The notes: generated by a model not told the origin, from the letters alone. A DNA stretch of 64,000 bases from JAOUJD01 sp963841815 (GCA_963841815.1 CAWJEE010000011.1:201559-265558); one strand, 5' to 3'; counted from the first letter of the stretch, positions 30,850 to 39,875 are shown. Numbers and translations are program-made.

Positions 30850-32634
30850 TTACCGGTGCGGGTTTTCGGGGGCCTCCGACCGCGCGCGGAGATACGCCTG
30901 GTCGGCGACGCGATAGGCCTCGAGTGCCTCCGGCGACAGGTCCTGCTGATAGACGTTCAGGCGTTCCGAGCGCACCCGCTCGAGCCGGCGCAGGCGCATC
31001 TTTCCGAACGCCTCGGCGAGGATCTGCCGGGCCGTCTCGACGTCGGTCTCCAGTTCCATTTCCTGCGCGGCCAGGGCTCGATACGCGTTCGCGTGCTCGC
31101 TCTCGGCAAGCAGTTCCATCAGGGCGCCGTGGCTCAGCGCGCTTGCCGCGCCCGGGTCTTGTCCGACCGACGCGTTCGACACCTCGATGATCTCGCGGTC
31201 TACCGGGTCCTCGCCGGCGCCGTGCTCCTCGGTCACCATGTCGAGGAACTCAGCGGCGAGCTGGGGATGCACCAGCAGCTGCTGCAGCACGCGGCGCTTG
31301 AGATCGTCGACGTCCATGTGCCGCGTGCGCCGTGCCATCGGCGCCGGGCGGCTCGGTGCCGCACGCCGCAGGCCGAACAGCGATGCGACCTCATCGGCTG
31401 GCAGGCGCGCTGCATCGGCCAGTTCCCTCAGCAGCTGCGCTCGCATCGCACCAGGCGCCATCGCGAGCAGCAGCGGCTTCGCGGCCGCCACCAGCGCGGC
31501 GCGATCCTCGGCGGTGCCTAGCGAGCTCCCGCCCGCCAGCGCACGGACAAAGAACCGGGACAGCGGCAGCGCGTGCTCGAGTTCCCCCTCGAAGCCCTGC
31601 TTGCCGTGCGCCTTGATCAAGCTATCCGGGTCCTCGCCCTCGGGCAGCAGCAGGAAGCTCGCGCGCTTGGTATCGGCGATGACAGGCAGCGTGGCCTCGA
31701 GCGCACGCCGCGCCGCCTTGCGGCCGGCGGCATCGCCGTCGAAGGCGAAGACGACATGGTCGGTGATCCGCAGCAGCGCGCTCACGTGCGCCCCGGTGAT
31801 CGCCGTGCCGAGCGCCGCCACGGACTCGCCGAAACCCGCCTGCGCGAGCTGGATCACGTCCATGTAACCCTCGACGACGATGGCGCGGCCCGCCTGCCGG
31901 ATGGCATCGCGCCCCTCGTGCAAACCGTAGAGTTCCTGTCCCTTGTGGAAGACCGGCGTCTCCGGCGAGTTCAGGTACTTCGGCTCGCCGGCGCCCATGA
32001 TCCGCGCGCCGAAGCCGATGACCTGGCCGCGCGGATTGCGAATCGGGAACATGATCCGGCCACGAAACCGATCGTACCGCTTGCCCTCGTCCGAGATGAC
32101 GAGTCCCGCTTCCGCAAGACGCGGGTCATCGTAGTCTTCAAAGGCCGCGCGCAGCGGCTGCCACGCATCCGGAGCGAAGCCGAGCGCGAAGCGCGCGGCG
32201 GTCTGTCCGGTCAGGCCGCGTGCCTTCAGGTACTCGACCGCCGCCTCGCTGGTCTTCAGCTGCTTGCGGTAGAACTCCGCCGCTTGCGACAGCATCTCGG
32301 TGAGCGCACGCGTCTTCGACTGCACCTCGCCTGCGCGCGGGGACTCCTCTGGAACCTGCATTCCCGCCATCTGCGCGAGTTCGCGGATGGCGTCCACGTA
32401 ACCGAGGCCGCGGTGCTCCATCAGGAAGCCGATCGCGCTGCCATGCGCGCCGCATCCGAAACAGTGGAAGAACTGCTTCGACGGGCTGACCGTGAACGAC
32501 GGCGTCTTCTCGCCGTGGAAGGGACAGAGCCCGAGCAGGTTCTGCCCGGCCTTCTTCAACTGGACGTAGCGTCCGACGACATCGGCGATGTCGACGCGCG
32601 CGAGCAGGTCCTGGATGAAGCCCTGGGGAATCAT
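30850..32634 (-). CDS. dnaG: DNA primase
   Basis: Synthesises RNA primers at the replication fork. 594 residues from the ATG at 32634 (MIPQGFIQDLLARVDIADVV). The N-terminal CHC2 zinc finger has Cys/His in LCPFHGEKTPSF and Cys/Cys in FFHCFGCGAHG. The TOPRIM catalytic core has the Glu in AIVVEGYMDVIQLA and the DxD-type metal site in VFAFDGDAAGRKAA. A C-terminal helicase-binding domain runs from about residue 440 to the end. It lies between yqeY (118-base gap) and rpoD. Frame intact. Confidence 0.98.
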   Translation of the reverse strand: MIPQGFIQDLLARVDIADVVGRYVQLKKAGQNLLGLCPFHGEKTPSFTVSPSKQFFHCFGCGAHGSAIGFLMEHRGLGYVDAIRELAQMAGMQVPEESPRAGEVQSKTRALTEMLSQAAEFYRKQLKTSEAAVEYLKARGLTGQTAARFALGFAPDAWQPLRAAFEDYDDPRLAEAGLVISDEGKRYDRFRGRIMFPIRNPRGQVIGFGARIMGAGEPKYLNSPETPVFHKGQELYGLHEGRDAIRQAGRAIVVEGYMDVIQLAQAGFGESVAALGTAITGAHVSALLRITDHVVFAFDGDAAGRKAARRALEATLPVIADTKRASFLLLPEGEDPDSLIKAHGKQGFEGELEHALPLSRFFVRALAGGSSLGTAEDRAALVAAAKPLLLAMAPGAMRAQLLRELADAARLPADEVASLFGLRRAAPSRPAPMARRTRHMDVDDLKRRVLQQLLVHPQLAAEFLDMVTEEHGAGEDPVDREIIEVSNASVGQDPGAASALSHGALMELLAESEHANAYRALAAQEMELETDVETARQILAEAFGKMRLRRLERVRSERLNVYQQDLSPEALEAYRVADQAYLRARSEAPENPHR

Positions 32635-32752
32635 GATGGTCGACGAAAGTGTACGCACCGCCCTTGCCGGTGCGCGCGCACGCGGACCGACTCAATCGAC
32701 AGGGCGCGCGTCGGCGCTGCGCCGCGACGAACGGGCAGCCCTCCGGCCAGCG

Positions 32753-33196
32753 TCACGCCAGGCGCTGCTTCACCAGCGCGGAGGCTTTGCCCATGTCGGC
32801 CCGGCCGGCGATGCGCGGCTTCAGGACCGCCATGACCTTGCCCATGCCCTGCGGGCCGGCGGCTCCGGACTCGGCGATGGCCACGTCGATTGCAGCAGCG
32901 AGCTCGGCCTCCGACATCTGCTCCGGCAGGTAGCCGGACAGCAGATCGAGTTCGGCCGTCTCCTTGTCGACCAGGTCCGTGCGGCCCGCCTTCGCGAACT
33001 GCTCGATCGAGTCCTTGCGCTGCTTGATCAGCTTCTCGACGATGCCGAGCACCGCCGCGTCGTCGGCAACGATGCGCTCGTCGACTTCCTTCTGCTTGAT
33101 CGCCGCCTGCAGCATGCGTATGGCGGACAGGCGCGCAGCGTCCCTGGCACGCATTGCCGCCTTCATGTCCTCGGTGATCCGGTCCTTCAGGCTCAC
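32753..33196 (-). CDS. yqeY: GatB/YqeY-domain protein
   Basis: 147-residue helical protein similar to the tail domain of the tRNA amidotransferase subunit GatB (KDRITEDMKAAMRARDAARL, RIVADDAAVLGIVEKLIKQR, SGYLPEQMSEAELAAAI). It ends MGKASALVKQRLA. Its cellular role is not established; the tail domain may bind tRNA. It commonly lies between rpsU and dnaG in betaproteobacteria, as here. Confidence 0.93.
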   Translation of the reverse strand: MSLKDRITEDMKAAMRARDAARLSAIRMLQAAIKQKEVDERIVADDAAVLGIVEKLIKQRKDSIEQFAKAGRTDLVDKETAELDLLSGYLPEQMSEAELAAAIDVAIAESGAAGPQGMGKVMAVLKPRIAGRADMGKASALVKQRLA

Positions 33197-33229
33197 GTGA
33201 ACCTCCTCAAGATGTTCTCCACAAAGCGA

Positions 33230-33251
33230 AAGCGCGCCCGTAGGCGCGCTT
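33230..33251 (-). terminator. Partial terminator/attenuator between rpsU and yqeY
   Basis: Read on the minus strand, stem AAGCGCGCC / GGCGCGCTT with a TACG loop, 24 bases past the rpsU stop, followed by only a short T-rich stretch. In E. coli a leaky terminator after rpsU lowers dnaG expression; this hairpin has the same position. Confidence 0.65.
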
Positions 33252-33274
33252 GGTGTGCCGGTAACCCTGCTCTA

Positions 33275-33487
33275 CTAGTACATCTTCTTCGGCAGCATCT
33301 GGCTGCGCAGGCGCTTGAAGTGGCGCTTGATCGCAGCGGATTTCTTGCGCTTGCGCTCGGCCGTCGGCTTTTCGTAGAACTCGCGCGCACGCAGCTCGGT
33401 CAGCAGACCGCTTTTTTCTATGGTGCGCTTGAAGCGGCGCAGGGCCACTTCGAAGGGTTCGTTTTCCTTGAGTCGGATGGTAGGCAT
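33275..33487 (-). CDS. rpsU: 30S ribosomal protein S21
   Basis: 70-residue small-subunit protein: MPTIRLKENEPFEVALRRFK at the start, then the basic helical tail RKKSAAIKRHFKRLRSQ, ending MLPKKMY. The start at 33487 is the universal MPxIR/V start; upstream in-frame codons are leader. First gene of the macromolecular-synthesis operon. Upstream on the minus strand a TAGAAT at 33533-33538 could be the -10 box of its promoter, but the nearest TTGACT (33562-33567) is too far away. Confidence 0.98.
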   Translation of the reverse strand: MPTIRLKENEPFEVALRRFKRTIEKSGLLTELRAREFYEKPTAERKRKKSAAIKRHFKRLRSQMLPKKMY

Positions 33488-33625
33488 CTGGATCCTGAAA
33501 TTGAGCGCCGGCACGGAGCTGTCGAGCCCGCAATTCTAGCCCGAAGCGAATTGGCGAGACAAGTCAAGGAATTAGGCCCCGACTGGCCCCGCGGCCGCGC
33601 CGGGACGCTCCCGTAAACTCGCCGG

Positions 33626-34657
33626 ATGCTGATCCTGGGCATCGAGACCTCCTGCGACGAGACCGGGCTCGCCCTGCTCGACAGCGAGACCGGCCTGCTG
33701 GCCCACGCCCTGCACTCGCAGGTCGACATGCACATGGCCTATGGAGGGGTGGTGCCGGAACTGGCCTCGCGGGACCATATACGGCGGGTCCTGCCGCTGC
33801 TGGACTCGGTCCTGGCAGACGCCGGGCGGACCCTCACCGATGTTGACGCCATCGCGGTCACGACCGGCCCTGGCCTGGCCGGGGCGCTTCTGGTCGGCGC
33901 GAGCATCGGCCACGCGCTGGGCTACGCCCTCGGCAAGCCGGTGCTGGACGTGCACCACCTGGAGGGTCACCTGCTCTCGCCCCTGCTCGCGCAACCCGCC
34001 CCACCCTTCCCGTTCGTGGCGCTCCTGGTCTCCGGGGGGCACACGCAACTGCTCGCAGTCCGGGGCTGGGGGCAGTACGAGCTGCTGGGTGAAACGCTGG
34101 ACGACGCCGCCGGCGAGGCGTTCGACAAGACCGCCCAGTTGCTCGGACTCGGCTATCCAGGCGGTCCGGCCGTGTCGCGGGCTGCCGACTTCGGCACGCC
34201 GGACGCGATCAGGTTGCCCCGGCCGATGCTCCACAGCAACGACCTCGCCTTCAGCTTCAGCGGCCTGAAGACTGCCGTGCTGACCGCGGTGAAGCGCGAA
34301 GGCGGCTCGAACGTCTGCGACCAGGCGCGCGCTGACATCGCGCGCGGCTTCGTCGACGCGATCGTCGACGTGTTGGCCGCGAAGGCGCTCCGCGCGCTCG
34401 AGCAGACGGGACTGGACACCCTGGTGGTCGCCGGTGGCGTCGGCGCGAACCGGCAACTGCGCGAACGCCTCGGGCAGGAAACCGCGGCCCGCGGCGCCAC
34501 CGTCTACTTTCCACCACTGAACCTCTGCACCGACAACGGCGCGATGATCGCGCTGGCCGGGCTCGCCAAGCTGCGCCGCGTCGATCCGGCGGCGCTCGCA
34601 CGGTCGATGTCGTTCTCGGTGCGACCGCGCTGGCTGCTCTCCGAAGCGACCGCCTGA
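33626..34657 (+). CDS. tsaD: tRNA N6-adenosine threonylcarbamoyltransferase
   Basis: Transfers the threonylcarbamoyl group to A37 of ANN-decoding tRNAs, with TsaB and TsaE. 343 residues of the ASKHA fold. The phosphate loop region is ILGIETSCDETGLALL. Metal-binding His residues are in VHHLEGHLLSPL, and a third ligand Asp in LCTDNGAMIALAG. Also SGGHTQLLAV and VVAGGVGANRQLRERL. It is divergent from rpsU (138-base shared spacer) and convergent with plsY two bases downstream. Frame intact. Confidence 0.98.
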   Translation: MLILGIETSCDETGLALLDSETGLLAHALHSQVDMHMAYGGVVPELASRDHIRRVLPLLDSVLADAGRTLTDVDAIAVTTGPGLAGALLVGASIGHALGYALGKPVLDVHHLEGHLLSPLLAQPAPPFPFVALLVSGGHTQLLAVRGWGQYELLGETLDDAAGEAFDKTAQLLGLGYPGGPAVSRAADFGTPDAIRLPRPMLHSNDLAFSFSGLKTAVLTAVKREGGSNVCDQARADIARGFVDAIVDVLAAKALRALEQTGLDTLVVAGGVGANRQLRERLGQETAARGATVYFPPLNLCTDNGAMIALAGLAKLRRVDPAALARSMSFSVRPRWLLSEATA

Positions 34658-34659
34658 CG

Positions 34660-35295
34660 TCAGTGCCGGGCGTGCGCCGTGTCCGGCGCCTTCTGCCCGA
34701 TCCGCCGCTCCTTGCCCGCCAGCAGGTTCGAGATGTTGGCGCGATGCCGGTACACGACCAGGCCTGCGATAGCGACGATCGCCAGGAAGCGTTCATCGAA
34801 ACCCCAGCCGAACGCCGAGTAGAAGGCCGCGAACACCGCCGCGACGATCGACGCCAGCGAGGCATAGCGGAAGAAGCCCGCGATGATCGCCCACGTCACC
34901 CCGGTCGCGAACGCGAGCCACGGGTTGAGCGCGAGGATGACACCGGCGGCCGTCGCCACACCCTTGCCGCCCTTGAACCCGAAGAACACCGGGAACAGGT
35001 GCCCGAGGAACACCGCGACTGCCACCGCCGCCACGCCGAGGTCCCCGATCCCGAACTTCGGTCCGAAGCGGATGGCCAGCCAGACGGCGAACCAGCCCTT
35101 GGCCGCGTCGCCGAGGAGCGTCAGGATCGCCGCAGCCTTGTTTCCCGTGCGCAGCACGTTGGTCGCGCCGGGATTCTTCGAGCCGTACGTGCGCGGATCG
35201 GCGAGGCCCATCACGCGGCTCACCACGACGGCGAACGAGAGCGAACCGACCAGGTACGCAAGGAGCGCGGCGAGGGCGGATGCGAGGAACTCCAT
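34660..35295 (-). CDS. plsY: Acyl-phosphate:glycerol-3-phosphate acyltransferase
   Basis: Integral inner-membrane enzyme for the first acylation in phospholipid synthesis; uses acyl phosphate made by PlsX. 211 residues from ATG 35295. Five or so membrane helices. The three conserved motifs are seen: SFAVVVSRVMGLADPRTYGS, GSKNPGATNVLRTGNK, and HLFPVFFGFKGGKGVATAAG. The start is five bases past the ybaK stop, so it is coupled to that gene. Convergent with tsaD. Confidence 0.97.
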   Translation of the reverse strand: MEFLASALAALLAYLVGSLSFAVVVSRVMGLADPRTYGSKNPGATNVLRTGNKAAAILTLLGDAAKGWFAVWLAIRFGPKFGIGDLGVAAVAVAVFLGHLFPVFFGFKGGKGVATAAGVILALNPWLAFATGVTWAIIAGFFRYASLASIVAAVFAAFYSAFGWGFDERFLAIVAIAGLVVYRHRANISNLLAGKERRIGQKAPDTAHARH

Positions 35296-35300
35296 GGCTA

Positions 35301-35792
35301 CTACTCCTTCAGTGCGCAATCGACCGGCGTTGCCTGCACGAGCGCGGAAAGAACGGACGGAGGGATGCCGACAAGGTAACCGCGGCGTCCGCCGTTGATG
35401 TAGATCTGCGGCAGATCGAGGATCGTTCGTTCGACGAACACCGGCATTCGCCTGCGTGTCCCGAACGGCGAGGTGCCGCCAACCAGGTAGCCCGAGTGCC
35501 GCTGGGCCACGTCCGGCGTGCAGGGCTCGATCTTCTTGCGGCCGATCTGCCGCGCGAGGTTCTTCGTCGAAACCGTGCGGTCGCCGTGCATCAGGACGAT
35601 CAGCGGGGCCGCCTTGTCGTCCTCCATCACGAGCGTCTTCACGACGCTGTGCTCGTCCACGCCGAGCGCCTGCGCGGACACCGCGGTGCCGCCATGCTCG
35701 ACGTACTCGTACACGTGCTCGGTGAACCGCACGCCCTTTTCGCGCAGCAGCTGCGTCGCGGGTGTCTCGGAGACATGCCTGGCCTTCGACAT
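35301..35792 (-). CDS. ybaK: Cys-tRNA(Pro) deacylase, YbaK/EbsC family
   Basis: Editing protein that removes Cys wrongly attached to tRNA-Pro. 163 residues. Features: TPATQLLREKGVRFTEHVYE, the catalytic-site Lys in HSVVKTLVMEDD, STKNLARQIGRKKIEPCTPD, and GYLVGGTSPFGTRRRMPVFV. Length is normal. It lies 11 bases downstream of the xerD stop. Confidence 0.95.
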   Translation of the reverse strand: MSKARHVSETPATQLLREKGVRFTEHVYEYVEHGGTAVSAQALGVDEHSVVKTLVMEDDKAAPLIVLMHGDRTVSTKNLARQIGRKKIEPCTPDVAQRHSGYLVGGTSPFGTRRRMPVFVERTILDLPQIYINGGRRGYLVGIPPSVLSALVQATPVDCALKE

Positions 35793-35803
35793 GGCGAGCG
35801 AGT

Positions 35804-36754
35804 CTAGCCGCGCGGGTGATGCTGCGCGTGCAGCGACTTCAGGCGCGCGCGTGCCACGTGGGTGTAGATCTGCGTGGTCGAGATGTCTGCGTGGCCGAGC
35901 AGGAGCTGCACCACCCTGAGGTCGGCTCCATGGTTCAGCAGGTGGGTCGCGAACGCATGGCGCAGCCCGTGCGGGCTCAGCGGCGCTTCGATGCAGGCCC
36001 GTGCTGCGTAGCGCTTGATGAGTACCCAGAACATCTGCCGCGTCATGCCGGCGGCGCGCCGCGTCACGAAGGTCGCATCGGCAACGCGACCGGCGAGGAT
36101 GGCCGGTCGTCCCGCTTCCAGGTAGCGCTCGATCCAGCGGCGCGCCTCCTCGCCGAGCGGAACGATGCGCTCCTTCGACCCCTTGCCGATCACGCGCACG
36201 AGGCCTTCCTGCAACGAGATGTTCACCATCGTCAGCGCGACCAGTTCGGACACGCGCAGGCCGGTCGCATAGAGCAGTTCGAGCATGGCGCGATCGCGCA
36301 GCCCGAGCGGCGTATCGACGTCGGGCGCTGCCAGCAGCGCTTCGACCTGCGTCTCGCTCAGCGTCTTCGGGAAGCGAGGCGGCACCTTCGCGCCCTTCAG
36401 CCGCAAAGTCGGGTCAAGCGCCACGATCCCTTCGCGAACGGCCCAGCGGTAGAAGCGGCGCAGTACCGCCAGGCGCCGATTGGCTGTAGTGGCCCGGGTG
36501 CTCGCGTGCTCCTCGGCGAAGTACGCCGCCAGTTCCGGCTCACCACCCAGGGAGATCGAGGTTCCACGCTTGCCGAGCCAGGCTCCGAGGGCGTCGAGGT
36601 CGCGCCGGTAGGCCACGAGGGAATTGCGCGCGAGCCCGTCCTCCAGCCACACGGCGTCGATGAAGCGATCGATCAGCGGATCCGTCGACGGCGGCCCAGG
36701 AACCGGCCTCACTGCCCTCTTCGCCAAGCCCGACCGGCCGCGCAGCGCGGTCAC
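35804..36754 (-). CDS. xerD: Site-specific tyrosine recombinase XerD
   Basis: Works with XerC at dif to resolve chromosome dimers. 316 residues. N-terminal SAM-like core-binding domain (DPLIDRFIDAVWLEDGLARN). Catalytic residues: Arg in ATGLRVSELVAL, Lys in GKGSKERIVPLG, His-x-x-Arg in SPHGLRHAFATHLL, His in LLLGHADISTTQIYTHV, and Tyr of the same segment. The first 20 residues are variable. The start overlaps the ogt stop by four bases. This is a housekeeping recombinase, not the integrase of a mobile element. Confidence 0.96.
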   Translation of the reverse strand: MTALRGRSGLAKRAVRPVPGPPSTDPLIDRFIDAVWLEDGLARNSLVAYRRDLDALGAWLGKRGTSISLGGEPELAAYFAEEHASTRATTANRRLAVLRRFYRWAVREGIVALDPTLRLKGAKVPPRFPKTLSETQVEALLAAPDVDTPLGLRDRAMLELLYATGLRVSELVALTMVNISLQEGLVRVIGKGSKERIVPLGEEARRWIERYLEAGRPAILAGRVADATFVTRRAAGMTRQMFWVLIKRYAARACIEAPLSPHGLRHAFATHLLNHGADLRVVQLLLGHADISTTQIYTHVARARLKSLHAQHHPRG

Positions 36755-37239
36755 GGCGTCAGCGCAAACACCGGCCGGCTCTCGTGCGCCAGCAGCCAGC
36801 GCTTCACGTCCAGCATCACGCGGTCAGTGCGATGCGCGAAGCCACCCATGTCGCGGGCCGCCACGACGCGATGACACGGAATGGCGAGTGGCAACCGGTT
36901 ATCGCCGCACGCCTGTCCGACCGCGCGCGCCGTGCTGCCAAGTTCTACAGCCAGTTCGCCGTATGTCCGGGTGGCGCCCGACGGAATCCGCGCGATAGCG
37001 GCCCAGACACGCCGCTGGAACTCACTGCCCTGGATCGCGAGCGGCAGGATGATCGGGCGTGCCGCGTCGTGGGCGTACGCCAGGATCTGATCGCACGCCC
37101 GCGCAGCGAGTTCGTTCGACGGCGGCCAGCCGGGGGTATCGAGGGGCAGGAAGACGATCCCCGTGATCGCGGCTCCACTCACGCGAATGCCGACCGCCGC
37201 ACAGGGCAGCAACAGCACCGCGTCGAAGTCCGCGACCAC
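36751..37239 (-). CDS. ogt: Methylated-DNA--[protein]-cysteine S-methyltransferase
   Basis: Suicide repair protein that takes the methyl group from O6-methylguanine. 162 residues. The N-terminal domain is short and divergent. The active-site Cys is in LPLAIPCHRVVAARDMGG. The DNA-binding HTH is FQRRVWAAIARIPSGATRTY followed by STARAVGQACGDN. It overlaps xerD by four bases, so the two are translated in tandem. Confidence 0.94.
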   Translation of the reverse strand: MVADFDAVLLLPCAAVGIRVSGAAITGIVFLPLDTPGWPPSNELAARACDQILAYAHDAARPIILPLAIQGSEFQRRVWAAIARIPSGATRTYGELAVELGSTARAVGQACGDNRLPLAIPCHRVVAARDMGGFAHRTDRVMLDVKRWLLAHESRPVFALTP

Positions 37240-37264
37240 TACCTGCCCGGGGCGCTGCCGCGCC

Positions 37265-37849
37265 TCACGCGCCGAGCATGCCCTTCTTCAGCGTCTCGTC
37301 GGCCGGTTTTTCGCCCAGCCAGATGCGCAGCACGGCGGCGAAGAAGTCGACTCCCGGGATCGGGTTGCCCTTGGGCTGGCCGTTGAGCGTGATGCGTGTG
37401 CCGCCGTCCGGCGTGAAGTCGAAGTTGATGACGTCGCCCTTCTTCGCTTCGCCGATGGACTTCAGCGTCGCCACCAGCACGTCGACCTGGGGCTTCATCG
37501 CGCTGAGCTGCGCTTCCGGCGTGTTGTTCTTCAGCCCCTCGTTGAACGAGTCGATGAAGCTCTGGGCCTCGACATCGCGCAGCATCCGCAGCGAAACACG
37601 GCGCGCGCCCTTGTCATTGACGAGCGCGGACGCGTTCGTGCTCTTCTGCCCCGCGTAGAGGCCGGCGACGTAGACCTTGAAGATCGCCCGCTTGCGCAGC
37701 CCGACCCCGTTCAGGCTCAGGTTCTGCCCGCCAACGGCAACCGTCGGCTCGAACTTCTGCCCTTCCACCTCCACCGCCTGCTGGGCCTGCGCCTGGCCGA
37801 CCGCCAGTAGTCCCGCCGCCAACACGATCGAAGTCAGCCACCTTGTCAT
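37265..37849 (-). CDS. Chalcone-isomerase-like periplasmic protein (first of a pair)
   Basis: 194 residues with a signal peptide (MTRWLTSIVLAAGLLAVGQAQA). The start at 37849 is preceded by AGGAG eight bases upstream. The mature domain has the chalcone-isomerase-like pattern: LSLNGVGLRKRAIFKVYVAG, RRVSLRMLRDVEAQSFIDSF, DVINFDFTPDGGTRITLNG, DFFAAVLRIWLGEKPADETL. The bacterial family is of unknown function; the catalytic set of plant enzymes is not expected. It is a close paralogue of the next gene upstream. Confidence 0.85.
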   Translation of the reverse strand: MTRWLTSIVLAAGLLAVGQAQAQQAVEVEGQKFEPTVAVGGQNLSLNGVGLRKRAIFKVYVAGLYAGQKSTNASALVNDKGARRVSLRMLRDVEAQSFIDSFNEGLKNNTPEAQLSAMKPQVDVLVATLKSIGEAKKGDVINFDFTPDGGTRITLNGQPKGNPIPGVDFFAAVLRIWLGEKPADETLKKGMLGA

Positions 37850-37896
37850 TTGTGTCTCCTGTTGTGGTGCTTCCGCCTGCATTCGAACCGACGGCG

Positions 37897-38484
37897 TCAA
37901 CCGCCGAGCATGCCCTTCTTCAGCCCCGCGTCGGCCGGCGTCTCGCCCAGCCAGACGCGCAGCACTGCCGCGTAGAAATCGTCTCCGGGAATCAACGGCC
38001 CGCGGGTGACGCCGTTGACGCTGACCCGGGTGCCGTCCTGTGGCGTGTAATCGAAGTAGACCGTGTCACCGCGGCGGGCCAGCGCGATCGTCTTGATTGT
38101 CGTCGTGAGCGTGTCGACTTGCTTTTGCCAGCGGGCCAGTTCGGCATCAGTGTGGTTGGCCTTGAGCCCCACGTGCAGCGAGTTCACGAACAGTTCGCCC
38201 TCGACATCCCGCAGGAACCGCAAGGCCACCCGCTTGGGCCCGGGCTGGCTGACCAGTTCCTCGGTGCGGGCGGCCCGCTTCGGCACGTAAAGGCCGCCGA
38301 CATAGATGTCGAACACCAGGCGCTTGCGCACGCCGACACCGTTGAGCTGGAGCGGCTGGCCACCCAGCACGATAGTGGAGTCGTACCGCGCGCCCTCGAC
38401 CACCACCTGAGCGCCGGCCGAACCGGCCAGAACGGCCAGTCCGAACGCCAGCCATCGCAGGCCTCGCATCGGGGATGCGATCAC
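37897..38484 (-). CDS. Chalcone-isomerase-like periplasmic protein (second of a pair)
   Basis: 195 residues from a GTG at 38484 that overlaps the ispH stop as GTGA; an ATG at 38469 is an alternative. Signal peptide GLRWLAFGLAVLAGSAGA. It repeats the family pattern of its neighbour: LQLNGVGVRKRLVFDIYVGG, RVALRFLRDVEGELFVNSLH, DTVYFDYTPQDGTRVSVNG, DFYAAVLRVWLGETPADAGL, and the same KKGMLG ending. This pair arose by tandem duplication. Function unknown. Confidence 0.85.
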   Translation of the reverse strand: MIASPMRGLRWLAFGLAVLAGSAGAQVVVEGARYDSTIVLGGQPLQLNGVGVRKRLVFDIYVGGLYVPKRAARTEELVSQPGPKRVALRFLRDVEGELFVNSLHVGLKANHTDAELARWQKQVDTLTTTIKTIALARRGDTVYFDYTPQDGTRVSVNGVTRGPLIPGDDFYAAVLRVWLGETPADAGLKKGMLGG

Positions 38485-39413
38485 GCCGCCACCTTGCCGA
38501 GTCCCTTGGGCAACGGAAACACCACGCTCTCCTGCACGCCGGCCAGCGGTCGGACGCTGCCCGCGCCGAGCGCGCGCAGCCGGTTCACGACGGCGTCGAC
38601 CAGCACCTCGGGCGCCGACGCGCCGGCCGTCACGCCGATCCGCTGCCGGCCCTGCACCCAGGACGGGTCAATGTTGTCCGCACCATCGACGAGGTGTGCC
38701 GGGACCCCGAAGCGCTCCGCCACCTCTCGCAGCCGGTTGGAGTTCGAACTGTTCACGCTGCCCACCACGATCACTACATCGACCTGGGGTGCCATGAACT
38801 TGACGGCATCCTGCCGGTTCTGGGTCGCGTAGCAGATGTCGGCCTTCTTCGGCTCGGAAATCGTCGGGAAGCGCCGCTTCAGCGCGGCGATCACCTCGGC
38901 TGCGTCATCCAGCGAAAGCGTCGTCTGCGTCACGTAGGCGAGCGCGTCCGGATCGCGCACCCGCAGCCGCTCGACGTCGCCGACCGTCTCGACGAGATAC
39001 ATGCCGCTGTCGGCCTGCCCCATCGTGCCTTCGACTTCCGGATGGCCCTCGTGACCAATCATCACGATCTCGCGTCCGGCTGCTCGCATCTTCGCCACCT
39101 CGATGTGGACCTTGGTGACCAGCGGGCACGTGGCGTCGAACACACGCAGCCCGCGCGCCGATGCATCCGCCTGCACAGCCTTGGGGACCCCGTGGGCCGA
39201 GAAGATGACGATGCCGCCGGCGGGAACTCCATCCAGTTCGTCGACGAAGACCGCACCCTTCGCGCGCAACTCTTCGACGACATAGCGGTTGTGCACGATC
39301 TCGTGCCGGACGTAGACGGGCGCGCCGTGGATTGCGAGCGCCCGCTCGACGATCTCGATCGCGCGATCGACCCCGGCGCAGAACCCGCGCGGCTGGGCCA
39401 GCAGTACTTCCAT
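38481..39413 (-). CDS. ispH: 4-hydroxy-3-methylbut-2-enyl diphosphate reductase
   Basis: Last enzyme of the MEP isoprenoid pathway; a 4Fe-4S protein making IPP and DMAPP. 310 residues. The three cluster Cys are in QPRGFCAGVDRAIEI, VFDATCPLVTKVH and KADICYATQNRQDAV. The catalytic Glu is in GHPEVEGTMGQ. Also VGSVNSSNSNRLREVA. Start ATG at 39413, two bases after the slpA stop, so they are coupled. Frame intact. Confidence 0.98.
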   Translation of the reverse strand: MEVLLAQPRGFCAGVDRAIEIVERALAIHGAPVYVRHEIVHNRYVVEELRAKGAVFVDELDGVPAGGIVIFSAHGVPKAVQADASARGLRVFDATCPLVTKVHIEVAKMRAAGREIVMIGHEGHPEVEGTMGQADSGMYLVETVGDVERLRVRDPDALAYVTQTTLSLDDAAEVIAALKRRFPTISEPKKADICYATQNRQDAVKFMAPQVDVVIVVGSVNSSNSNRLREVAERFGVPAHLVDGADNIDPSWVQGRQRIGVTAGASAPEVLVDAVVNRLRALGAGSVRPLAGVQESVVFPLPKGLGKVAA

Positions 39414-39415
39414 GC

Positions 39416-39875
39416 CTACAGCACTCCTATCACGCGTACCGAGAACCGCACCGGCAACCCGGCAAGCGGGTGGTTGAAATCGACGACGACCCGGTCGTCG
39501 CCGTGCTGCTTGAGCACGCCGGAAAACCGCAGGCCATCCGGCGCGTTGAATTCGACCACGTCCCCAGGCACGTACTCGCGTGCCGGGGTCCGCATTCGCA
39601 TCGAACGTCGCGCGAGTCAGCGTCTGCACGAGGTCGGCGGCGCGCTGGCCGAACGCCTCGCCGGCCGCAAGGTCGAAGTCCGCTTCCTGCCCTTCCTCCA
39701 GCCCGATCAGCCGCTGTTCGAGCGCTTCCGAGAACTGGCCGGCACCCACCTGCACGGTCGCCGGTCGGGCGTCGAAGGTACTCACTACTTCGTGCTCGTT
39801 GCCATCCAGCCGCACGGCAATACGATAGTGAAGCGTCACGTGGGAACCGGCGGCGACGCGGGAGATGGCAACCAT
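39416..39875 (-). CDS. slpA: FKBP-type peptidyl-prolyl isomerase, SlpA type (one frameshift near 39590)
   Basis: About 152 residues after repair. FKBP half one: SHVTLHYRIAVRLDGNEHEV and VQVGAGQFSEALEQRLIGLE. The inserted-flap region is GQEADFDLAAGEAFGQRAAD. After the break the C-terminal half reads PAREYVPGDVVEFNAPDG and VDFNHPLAGLPVRFSVRVIG, the SlyD/SlpA ending. The span is one base over a multiple of three. It precedes ispH by two bases; slpA-ispH is a common proteobacterial pair. Divergent from radC. Confidence 0.88.

Noticed and set aside
35804..36754. Integrase marking a mobile element near the tRNA or tmRNA
   Set aside because: The recombinase is the housekeeping XerD inside a chromosomal operon, 12 kb from ssrA; no attachment-site duplication of the ssrA or tRNA 3' end was seen.
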